57,080 nt of DNA from Lentimicrobiaceae bacterium. GTDB lineage: Bacteria > Bacteroidota > Bacteroidia > Bacteroidales > JAGNHN01. The notes under the pieces are model-generated. The model saw only the letters and a program-made list of their open reading frames with translations, was not told the origin of the DNA and did no database searches. This document shows positions 26,189 to 33,752 of this stretch, piece after piece. The position numbers and the translations under genes are program-made. Positions within the stretch are counted from its first letter, which is position 1; every line of letters begins with the position of its first letter. The stretch spans positions 1 through 57,080 of the forward strand of contig JAGNHN010000020.1 of assembly GCA_018001695.1 (NCBI GenBank), given 5' to 3'.

Positions 26189-27244
26189 ATGATGAGGAAA
26201 GAGAAGCGAGTGCTATGGGGTTCAATGTTGCTACTTGCCACAGGGATGGCATGGTTTGGCACATCCTGTAACAAGGATCCGTTACCGGAAAAAGAGAAGG
26301 CAGGGGTGGCACTTGCCTTTGATGTTGAACAAAAGTTAACACGATTTATCGACTACAGTCAGACCCTGGCTTCAGGGCCACGCCTGAAATCAGGTGGAGA
26401 CCCGCTGGAAACCGAGGAAGCGATTTGGCTGATTGAAGCAGCCATTAACTATGCGTATGCGAACAACCTGGAGAAGGGTGACCTTCTGACCCTGGACACT
26501 TTCAAAATGGTTCTGAGTACAAATGGCGGAGGTCTAAGTGAGGCAGATGCTGCCTATGCCTTCCTTTCTATTTTTGACACGCTGGATGCCAAAGCTGATC
26601 TGCTTGGACAGACACCTAAGAAGCTGGATATGTTTGACATTGCTACAGCCGAAGAATCTGCAGGGCAGATTGAGGTTGAAGTATGCTACAGCTTTTCCTC
26701 GCTTGTTCCACCTCCGAATCCATTTGATCCTTTCACACCATCAGACTGGTGGTGGTTTGGATATGGCATGGGAAGATGCGATGGATCCGGTACGGGTCAT
26801 GGGCAGGATGCCGCTGGCCTGATGACATTGAAACTGAACAACACGTTACCGATTCCTGTTAACCAGCATTTCTATACAGATCTCGAGAAGAAGCTTTTTA
26901 CAGTCGATCTATACCTGCCATTTCCCCAGGGCGTAAATCCGAATTATTGTGCCTGTCCACTCTTTTATAGCACAGAGGCTACGCCCTGGGCAGCAGGTTT
27001 CCACATGTGCCTGAGTCCGGATGAGATGAATTTCCACAACAACAGTATGGTGAATCTGATGGCGCAGGCCCGGCCATTCATTGACCCGGGGAACCCCTCA
27101 CAGGGTTACAAACATATTGTATTCGCAATGGTGATCCCCACGGAACGCACCAATGCGGGAGGATACAAAGAGGTGAGCCATGCACTGATGGTGTTCTATG
27201 GTGTGGCACATAGTTCCAACAACTACCAACCCTATTACTTTTAA
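26189..27244 (+). CDS. Hypothetical lipoprotein
   Basis: A 351-residue protein of no family I recognise. The N-terminus is a lipoprotein signal: MMRKEKRVLWGSMLLLATGM, then FGTSCNKDPLPE with the lipobox cysteine near residue 27. The region about 70-150 looks helical and EF-hand-free. The centre is rich in proline, tryptophan and glycine (PFTPSDWWWFGYGMG). The second half (about 220-351) is beta-rich with several cysteines (NYCACPLFY, FHMCLSPDEM). It opens the rightward block of secreted proteins and is 11 nt upstream of the beta-helix gene, so the two are likely co-transcribed. Surface display is probable; the function is unknown. Confidence 0.6.
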   Translation: MMRKEKRVLWGSMLLLATGMAWFGTSCNKDPLPEKEKAGVALAFDVEQKLTRFIDYSQTLASGPRLKSGGDPLETEEAIWLIEAAINYAYANNLEKGDLLTLDTFKMVLSTNGGGLSEADAAYAFLSIFDTLDAKADLLGQTPKKLDMFDIATAEESAGQIEVEVCYSFSSLVPPPNPFDPFTPSDWWWFGYGMGRCDGSGTGHGQDAAGLMTLKLNNTLPIPVNQHFYTDLEKKLFTVDLYLPFPQGVNPNYCACPLFYSTEATPWAAGFHMCLSPDEMNFHNNSMVNLMAQARPFIDPGNPSQGYKHIVFAMVIPTERTNAGGYKEVSHALMVFYGVAHSSNNYQPYYF

Positions 27245-27255
27245 AACTTCACAAG

Positions 27256-28881
27256 ATGAACCGCCTTCTGCTTATCATCTGGATCGCATTCCCACTCTCC
27301 ATGCAGGGACAAAAAAGCCTCGAGTACTGGTCAGGTCAGATACCGGCTGCAACGGTCTGGTCAGCGGATACGATCGTGATAACCGGGAATATCTTTGTTC
27401 CAAGCGGTGTCATCCTGACGATCGAGCCCAATGTTCTTGTTATTGTCGACAGTGCCAGTGGTTTTTATGTTGATGGTCATATCCATGCCATCGGAAATCC
27501 GGAATATCCTGTCATTTTCACGATACCCGATACAACCGGCTTTTGGGATACCAATTACGCAAAAGATGTATGGAAGGGGATCAGGTTTGAGCCGGAATCT
27601 TCCGGAGCGGACAGCTCTGTGTTCGAATATTGTCAAATCGGTTATTCGCGGAGCAGCCCGGAAACACAAGGTATTCATGGCGGCATTTTTCTTGAGGGCA
27701 GACAAAGGGTCAGAATTTCAAATTGTCTGATACACAACCATGATGCAAAAGTTGACGGGGGAGGATTGGTCTGTATTACCTCCTCCCCTATCGTTGAGAA
27801 CAGCGATTTCCATTCGAACCGCGCTGGAAACTACGGTGGTGGCTTATACATTGATACGTGTACACTTCCTCTGATAACAGGCAACCGGATTTTAAAGAAC
27901 CAAAGCAGGGTAAGAGGTGGTGGCATCTACAGTCACATCAGCAGCGCTATTATTCAGGGGAATACGATAGCGGATAATAAATGCTTCTATCTTATACCGG
28001 GCATTCCTGCCAGCTATGGTGGGGATGGCGCAGGGATATATCTCGATGATTATTATGGCGGAGCTACGGTGATCAACAACATTATCATCATGAATCAAAG
28101 TGCGGGGGCTGCTATATATGAATCGACGTACTCGTCTGTAATAGCTGGCAATCTGATCGCCAACAATGCATTTATAGGCATCATGGCTGGTAATAGTTTC
28201 TCACAATCCAGGTATTACAACAACACGATCGCCCTGAACCATGGAGCGGCTGCCATTCTCGCCGGTGGATTCCAGCAATGGGAAAACAACATCCTCTGGA
28301 ACAATAGCACTGCTTATCCCTTGGCCAATCTTCACTTTCTAACCGACACACCATGGGTTTCATATTCTTTTATGAATGAGCTTTTTACAGGACCAGGAAC
28401 CGGCAATATTCAGGGAAATCCCGGGTTTATGTCTCCCTGTCCGGTCAATGGATTGACCCCGCTTGCATGGAGCGCAGACTGGCGGTTGAAGCCTGGTTCA
28501 GTTTGTATTGATGCCGGGAATCCATCGATAGCAGGGATGCCCTTACCGGTTCTGGATCTGGATGGGAATCAACGTATTGCAGGCGGAAGGATAGACATGG
28601 GAGCATATGAGTTCCCGCAAACACAGGGCGTCGCTGAGGCGGCAACGGCAAGGATAGGGGGATTGTTTCCCAATCCCTGCCGTGCCCATCCTCAGTTACG
28701 ACTGGAAGACAAAGGGGGTGGACAAGTCTGGCTTTTTGATATTCTCGGTCATCTGGTGTACCAGGGACATCATTATGATGGAGACGAATTACCCCTGTCG
28801 GGCCTTGATCCGGGAATTTATTTTTATAGAATTCGCTCCCGGGGTGGGTACCTTTTCTCAAAAAAGTGGATTAAACAATAA
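27256..28881 (+). CDS. Secreted right-handed beta-helix protein with T9SS sorting domain
   Basis: A 541-residue exported protein. A short signal peptide (MNRLLLIIWIAFPLSMQGQ) is followed by an N-terminal beta-helix cap (LTIEPNVLVIV) and a parallel beta-helix of about 20-residue rungs (about 100-370), with repeats such as GGGLVCITSSPIVEN and GGGIYSHISSAIIQGN. The motif PVLDLDGNQRIAGGRIDMGAYE is common in such bacterial surface proteins. A C-terminal T9SS domain (LFPNPCRAHPQL, then GIYFYRIRSRGGYLFSKKWIKQ) directs export. Beta-helix proteins of this kind often bind or cleave polysaccharides, but no catalytic residues were identified. The next gene starts 31 nt downstream. Confidence 0.82.
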   Translation: MNRLLLIIWIAFPLSMQGQKSLEYWSGQIPAATVWSADTIVITGNIFVPSGVILTIEPNVLVIVDSASGFYVDGHIHAIGNPEYPVIFTIPDTTGFWDTNYAKDVWKGIRFEPESSGADSSVFEYCQIGYSRSSPETQGIHGGIFLEGRQRVRISNCLIHNHDAKVDGGGLVCITSSPIVENSDFHSNRAGNYGGGLYIDTCTLPLITGNRILKNQSRVRGGGIYSHISSAIIQGNTIADNKCFYLIPGIPASYGGDGAGIYLDDYYGGATVINNIIIMNQSAGAAIYESTYSSVIAGNLIANNAFIGIMAGNSFSQSRYYNNTIALNHGAAAILAGGFQQWENNILWNNSTAYPLANLHFLTDTPWVSYSFMNELFTGPGTGNIQGNPGFMSPCPVNGLTPLAWSADWRLKPGSVCIDAGNPSIAGMPLPVLDLDGNQRIAGGRIDMGAYEFPQTQGVAEAATARIGGLFPNPCRAHPQLRLEDKGGGQVWLFDILGHLVYQGHHYDGDELPLSGLDPGIYFYRIRSRGGYLFSKKWIKQ

Positions 28882-28912
28882 TTGCAACATCACGAATCAG
28901 GAGGGGATTGAC

Positions 28913-29875
28913 ATGAAGGGAAGAATAAGTATCATGCTGGCCTTCATCGGCAGCATTTATGGATTTGGTTATGCCCAGGTAAATTATATGGGGACTTCAA
29001 CCAATAATATCAATTCCAGCGCGTTAGGACTTTATTCCAATGCGCAGGGATATGGTGCGCTGGCTTCGGGTTACAACGCAGTCAGTAGCGGTTTCGGGGC
29101 ACATGCATTGGGGATGAATGCACAATCAGCCGGATTGTATGCCGTAGCCATCGGAACCAGTTCATTTGCATCAGGGAATTATAGCATGGCCTTTGGGAAG
29201 TACGTCAAAGCCACCGGTCAAAACGCCATCGTGATCGGGTCGGGTTACCAGACAGATTATTTATCTAATAATCAGTCCAATGCCCTCATGGTGGGTTTTC
29301 TGTCAGACCGTGCTTCTTTCTATGTCGGGCCTGCCCAGGGAACCGGAAGTCTGGGAAGGATAGGTATAGGAACAGATCAACCGGAAAGCAGGCTGGACGT
29401 TAACGCCGAAGCGGCCAATGGATTGTGCATCAGAACGAATCACTCAGCCGGCGGCTATTATGGTTTGAAGATTATGGCGACACATCCGGGCACGGAAGCC
29501 CTGACGGTATTGTATCAGGGTGATACAACGCTTTGCCTAAGACCAGATGGGCGTCTTTTTGTCGATAACACCCTTGTTGCCAGAGAGGTGAAGGTCAGAA
29601 TGGATGTCTGGAAGGATGACGTTTTTAGAAACCCGGGCAATATCATGCAACTGTCAGAGCTAAAAGATTTCGTTCATAATCACCACCATTTACCCGGCAT
29701 TCCACCGGAAGCAGTAGTTCTGGAAAAGGGTGTGGATCTGGGTGAGCTGGGAGTCGTCCTGCTCGAGAAAATTGAGGAGTTAACCCTGTACATCCTTCAG
29801 CTTGACGAAGACCGGCAACGATTGGAGCGCCTTATCTCACAAACAACACAAACTCCGAAAACGTCAACCCCATGA
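28913..29875 (+). CDS. YadA-head-like tail-fibre/adhesin protein
   Basis: A 320-residue exported protein. The ATG at 28913 (MKGRISIMLAFIGSIYGFGYAQ) gives a signal peptide and follows a GAGGGG ribosome binding site; the longer frame from 28682 lies inside the previous gene. Residues about 30-110 are left-handed-beta-roll YadA/Hep_Hag head repeats (SAxGxxAxAxGxxAxAxGxxSxAxG type). The C-terminus has the module VKVRMDVWKDDVF, HHHLPGIPPEAVV and LGELGVVLLEKIEELTLYI, typical of Bacteroidota tail-fibre-like proteins, ending in a coiled coil (about 285-312). Trimerisation is expected. The stop overlaps the next ATG by 4 nt (ATGA), so expression is coupled. Confidence 0.8.
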   Translation: MKGRISIMLAFIGSIYGFGYAQVNYMGTSTNNINSSALGLYSNAQGYGALASGYNAVSSGFGAHALGMNAQSAGLYAVAIGTSSFASGNYSMAFGKYVKATGQNAIVIGSGYQTDYLSNNQSNALMVGFLSDRASFYVGPAQGTGSLGRIGIGTDQPESRLDVNAEAANGLCIRTNHSAGGYYGLKIMATHPGTEALTVLYQGDTTLCLRPDGRLFVDNTLVAREVKVRMDVWKDDVFRNPGNIMQLSELKDFVHNHHHLPGIPPEAVVLEKGVDLGELGVVLLEKIEELTLYILQLDEDRQRLERLISQTTQTPKTSTP

Positions 29876-31005
29876 AAAGATGGCAAACCAGCAGATGTCT
29901 CGGCATTTTAATGATATTGTTTGCGGGCACAATGTCAGCCCAGACAGGTCAGAATCAGGAGCTGCTGCGGCATATTCTGGATGAATCTGTGACCTCCTGG
30001 GATCAGTCGACCGGCAAATCATTGGAAATCACCGACTCCGTGAAGATTTCTGATGTTTCACACCCGTTGCGTAATATAAAGCTGAAAACCAGGATTTACC
30101 GTGATCTTGAGAGAATCTGGTATGAGGTGCTGGAGGTCAGTCATGATACAGCCCAGGAAACGCCACAGGTATCGGGATGGGCAGGCCTGGCTGACAGAGC
30201 AGGAAAACAACGATGGGCAGTTGATACCTCGGACTGGATATTCGGGGTGATAGACCCGTATTATCATCCGGAGGCACGCTTCATAATAAGCCATGCCAGT
30301 GTTAACGAGGCATATCGCCGGGATCAGGTGGCGGTGCTGAATGCAATGGGTGAGGTGTTATATATGACCCCTATGCCCCCTGCACTCCTGGTCAATCCGG
30401 GCGGATCGGTCATTGCCTGCTTCTATCCGGAGGATGCCTCCGTCAAACCAACGCAATGGCGACTGCGTTACCGTAATCTGGATACAGACCAGGAATGGGA
30501 CCTGCACCTCTATGAAAAACATCCTAAGCCACTTATGGTGCATCCCGGAAATCATGGCATTTTCTATAGCGATAAAGACACGCTCCATTACCTGGATTCC
30601 GGTGGTAAAACTGTATGGAAAACCACCATTGCGGGATTGGAGTCTGGCTGGATAAACAGTAGCGATGGTGAAATCTTTCAGGTGCTGACAACCGGAGGTT
30701 CTTACAGTATCCTTGGAAAGAAAGCAGAGAAGGTGTTGTTTACCAGGCAACTGAATCCCGAAGAAATGTCGCTGATAGGACACCTTCATGGAATTCAGGG
30801 CTCAGCATATAGCTATGCCCTTTCACTGATCAAGCCGGGTCTCTATGGTCTACGCTTCTATGATGCATATCTGAACCTGCTCCAGGAAACCAGAGTAGAA
30901 TGCAGATCAACCGCCCATATTTCAATTTTTTACTTTGAGGATAGCGGGGAAGTTGCAGGTTACAATGGAAACAACAGGTTCATATCTCTGAAATACAAAC
31001 CCTGA
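29872..31005 (+). CDS. Unrecognised secreted paralogue family, copy A
   Basis: A 377-residue protein with signal peptide MKRWQTSRCLGILMILFAGTMSAQ. I recognise no named domain. It shares with copies B and C the order of blocks: an N-terminal helix, RIYRDLERIWYE, VDTSDWIF, YYHPEARFIISHASVNE, then a repeated six-stranded pattern ending in LDSGGKTVWKTTIAGLESGW, and a C-terminal block with GIQGSAYSYALSLIKPG. The second half may be a beta propeller, but blades are not clear. It is the most divergent copy and heads the tandem set; copy B starts 13 nt after its stop. The function is unknown. Confidence 0.65.
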   Translation: MKRWQTSRCLGILMILFAGTMSAQTGQNQELLRHILDESVTSWDQSTGKSLEITDSVKISDVSHPLRNIKLKTRIYRDLERIWYEVLEVSHDTAQETPQVSGWAGLADRAGKQRWAVDTSDWIFGVIDPYYHPEARFIISHASVNEAYRRDQVAVLNAMGEVLYMTPMPPALLVNPGGSVIACFYPEDASVKPTQWRLRYRNLDTDQEWDLHLYEKHPKPLMVHPGNHGIFYSDKDTLHYLDSGGKTVWKTTIAGLESGWINSSDGEIFQVLTTGGSYSILGKKAEKVLFTRQLNPEEMSLIGHLHGIQGSAYSYALSLIKPGLYGLRFYDAYLNLLQETRVECRSTAHISIFYFEDSGEVAGYNGNNRFISLKYKP

Positions 31006-31018
31006 TACACACTATAGT

Positions 31019-32197
31019 ATGGATGCAATTTGTTCATTTAAAGCAAGGTTGCTTATCGCTTTATCACACCCTTTCCTGGCACTTAGCCTTGCAGGATTGA
31101 TTTTCTTTGCTGATTCACAATCGGTCAAGGGTCAGGCTACACCTGACAGGAGTTTCATCACAGCATCCATCAGGGAAACCATCCAGGGAATAGAAAGGCA
31201 GGCAGGGGTGATCAGGGAGAAAGCAGACACCTTTCGCCTGGCGGATGGATCCGAAGTGATCAGTATCAAAAAGGTGAGGACATGGGTCTATCTGACAGCG
31301 GGCCGCATCTTCTATGAATATCAATTGCTTCGGTTTGATCCTCACATTGAAGCGCCAGCGCTTTACTGGTGGGGTGGTTATGCCGGCATGGATGGAAAAC
31401 TCGCCGGACGGGTAGATTCTTCTGAATGGACTTATAGCGTGCTACCTGAATATTACCATCCTGAAGCCAGGTACATCATCACCAATGCATCTGTATCAGA
31501 AGGTTATAAACCAGAGCAACTGGCTATCCTGGATATGAACGGAAAAGTGGTGGAACGCATAGCTCCTCCGATAAATCCCACCTTCAGTGTCGATCGCTCA
31601 GTTATTGCATGGGTGCATAAAGGCCATCTGGAAAAACAACCGGCAGGTCTGAAGCTGCACTACCTGAACCTTGATACGCGCCAGGAATGGGAACAAGGGT
31701 TCCCGGGTACTCAACCCTGGGTAGTACTCCTTGATCCTGAAGACCATGGGGTGATCTATGTGCAACAGGACACGGTCTATTCTGTCGATCCCAATAACAT
31801 ACTGAAGTGGAAGTCTGGCATGGCGAGCCTGAAAAACGGGTGGCTGAACAGCGGGGATGCCCGCCACTTCTACCATGGCAGCAAGGGATCTTACATTCAG
31901 GTCTTTGGCCGTGAGCTGAAGAACCATGTCTCTGACAGATACCTGTTCTCCGAAATCTGTCCACAGGTATTATCTTCCAAAGCGATAGAAGGATCCCCTT
32001 ATTGGTATACCATATCTTATGTGGACACTAGGACGCACCTGTTCAGGCTCTTTGGTCCTGACCTTTATCTACTTGGTGAGACCATGATCAAGGATGGGCC
32101 GACAGCTAGTGTGATGGCATTTTTCAGACCACAGGACAGCATCGTAAAAGTATACAGCGATATGAAGCTGATCATGGAATGGAAACAAAAACCCTGA
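31019..32197 (+). CDS. Unrecognised secreted paralogue family, copy B
   Basis: A 392-residue protein starting MDAICSFKARLLIAL and carrying a 39-residue N-terminal export signal region ending VKGQ. Conserved blocks: KVRTWVYL, IFYEYQLLRFDP, YWWGGYAGMDGKL, VDSSEWTYSV, YYHPEARYIITNASVSEG, LAILDMNGKVVERIAPP, and LNLDTRQEW. It is exactly the same length as copy C and colinear with it from start to stop with no gap. The last 456 nt of the gene match copy C without a visible difference, while the first third differs strongly. Probably surface or periplasmic; no function assigned. Confidence 0.7.
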   Translation: MDAICSFKARLLIALSHPFLALSLAGLIFFADSQSVKGQATPDRSFITASIRETIQGIERQAGVIREKADTFRLADGSEVISIKKVRTWVYLTAGRIFYEYQLLRFDPHIEAPALYWWGGYAGMDGKLAGRVDSSEWTYSVLPEYYHPEARYIITNASVSEGYKPEQLAILDMNGKVVERIAPPINPTFSVDRSVIAWVHKGHLEKQPAGLKLHYLNLDTRQEWEQGFPGTQPWVVLLDPEDHGVIYVQQDTVYSVDPNNILKWKSGMASLKNGWLNSGDARHFYHGSKGSYIQVFGRELKNHVSDRYLFSEICPQVLSSKAIEGSPYWYTISYVDTRTHLFRLFGPDLYLLGETMIKDGPTASVMAFFRPQDSIVKVYSDMKLIMEWKQKP

Positions 32198-32198
32198 A
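31742..32198 (+). repeat. Direct repeat, copy 1 (457 bp)
   Basis: Nucleotide-for-nucleotide match by eye to 32935-33391, offset 1193 nt. It covers the 3' part of copy B and one base after the stop. Confidence 0.85.
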
Positions 32199-32211
32199 TA
32201 ACAATTTAGTA

Positions 32212-33390
32212 ATGGAAGCATATACGCAATTAAAAGGAAGGATGAAGTCCCTATTCCTGTATTTTGCATTGTCATTTCTTATGACAGGTACAATCCTGCT
32301 TGGATTCGCGCAAACTATACGCGGACAAGCCTCTCCAGACATGGGTTTCATCACTGCAGCCATTAAAGAAACCATCCTGGGAAAGGAAAGGCAAACAGGC
32401 TTATTCCAGGAAAAGGCAGACACCATTCGTAATGCAAATGGGAAAGATGTTATCGATCAAAAGAAAGTCAGAACCTGGATTTTTATCGAAACAGACCGGA
32501 TTTTCTATGAGTATGAACTTGTCCGTTTCGATCCCAATGTTGAGGCACCTGAGTCTTACTGGTGGGGGGGGTATGCTGATCTTAATGGAAAACTGACTGC
32601 TGCAGTGGATTCTTCTGAATGGTTTTACAGTCTGATTCCTGAGTACTACCATCCAGAAGCCAGGTACATCATTACCAATGCCTCTGTTTCGGAGGGCAAT
32701 AAACCAGAGCACCTCGCTATCCTGGATATGGACGGACAAGTGGTGGAACGCATAGCTCCTCCGGTAAATCCAACCTTCAGTGTCGATCGCTCAGTTATTG
32801 CATGGGTGCATAAAGGCCATCAGGAAACACATCCGGCAGGTCTGAATCTGCACTACCTGAACCTTGATACGCGCCAGGAATGGGTACAAGGGTTCCCGGG
32901 AGCTCAACCCTGGTTAGCACTCCTTGATCCTGCGGACCATGGGGTGATCTATGTGCAACAGGACACGGTCTATTCTGTCGATCCCAATAACATACTGAAG
33001 TGGAAGTCTGGCATGGCGAGCCTGAAAAACGGGTGGCTGAACAGCGGGGATGCCCGCCACTTCTACCATGGCAGCAAGGGATCTTACATTCAGGTCTTTG
33101 GCCGTGAGCTGAAGAACCATGTCTCTGACAGATACCTGTTCTCCGAAATCTGTCCACAGGTATTATCTTCCAAAGCGATAGAAGGATCCCCTTATTGGTA
33201 TACCATATCTTATGTGGACACTAGGACGCACCTGTTCAGGCTCTTTGGTCCTGACCTTTATCTACTTGGTGAGACCATGATCAAGGATGGGCCGACAGCT
33301 AGTGTGATGGCATTTTTCAGACCACAGGACAGCATCGTAAAAGTATACAGCGATATGAAGCTGATCATGGAATGGAAACAAAAACCCTGA
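32212..33390 (+). CDS. Unrecognised secreted paralogue family, copy C
   Basis: A 392-residue paralogue of copy B. The start ATG at 32212 is chosen because it makes the N-terminal region (MEAYTQLKGRMKSLFLYFAL to TIRGQ) exactly 39 residues, like copy B, and leaves a 14-nt gap after the previous stop; the frame is open to 32179. Block order is as in copy B. Protein identity is low in the first third, high in the middle and complete in the final 152 residues. This gradient indicates gene conversion after an older tandem duplication of a 1193-bp unit. The function is unknown. Confidence 0.7.
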   Translation: MEAYTQLKGRMKSLFLYFALSFLMTGTILLGFAQTIRGQASPDMGFITAAIKETILGKERQTGLFQEKADTIRNANGKDVIDQKKVRTWIFIETDRIFYEYELVRFDPNVEAPESYWWGGYADLNGKLTAAVDSSEWFYSLIPEYYHPEARYIITNASVSEGNKPEHLAILDMDGQVVERIAPPVNPTFSVDRSVIAWVHKGHQETHPAGLNLHYLNLDTRQEWVQGFPGAQPWLALLDPADHGVIYVQQDTVYSVDPNNILKWKSGMASLKNGWLNSGDARHFYHGSKGSYIQVFGRELKNHVSDRYLFSEICPQVLSSKAIEGSPYWYTISYVDTRTHLFRLFGPDLYLLGETMIKDGPTASVMAFFRPQDSIVKVYSDMKLIMEWKQKP

Positions 33391-33391
33391 A
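32935..33391 (+). repeat. Direct repeat, copy 2 (457 bp)
   Basis: Partner of 31742-32198. It covers the 3' part of copy C. Confidence 0.85.
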
Positions 33392-33752
33392 AAATCCTCA
33401 GTCGCGAAGAGGGTTTCTACTGAATGCATTTGATCATATGGTAAGACAATTAATATACAGCCGGGAGTTCGCTGAAAGAGATCCCCTGATGATGTATGAT
33501 GTACGTGCCATCGAAGGGTCGCCCTATGTCTTTGTCATCTGGTTGGAACCGGGTGGTGCGCAAAGAGGGTTTGCTTTGGGTCCCGATCCGGATTTCTCAA
33601 AGGAGTGGCTTATACCGCAGGGGCATACAGATTATTTTAGTGGATATTTTTTTAAGGATAAGAAGGAGTACAGGATTTTTCACGGCCAGAAACTGGTTTT
33701 AAAATGGAGGGATGGATATGAAGGGGAGATTAACCAACAAGGTCCGGAATGA
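33372..33752 (+). CDS. Truncated fourth paralogue (C-terminal fragment)
   Basis: An open frame of 126 codons whose ATG lies inside the end of copy C. From about residue 28 it aligns with the C-terminal block of the family: RAIEGSPYVFVIWLEPGG parallels KAIEGSPYWYTISYVDTR of copies B and C, and the end KLVLKWRDG parallels KLIMEWKQKP. The N-terminal three quarters and the signal peptide are missing, so it is probably a remnant left by deletion or unequal recombination in the tandem array. Its 3' end overlaps the next gene by 35 nt. A start at 33439 is an alternative. It may not be expressed as a working protein. Confidence 0.5.
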   Translation: METKTLKNPQSRRGFLLNAFDHMVRQLIYSREFAERDPLMMYDVRAIEGSPYVFVIWLEPGGAQRGFALGPDPDFSKEWLIPQGHTDYFSGYFFKDKKEYRIFHGQKLVLKWRDGYEGEINQQGPE

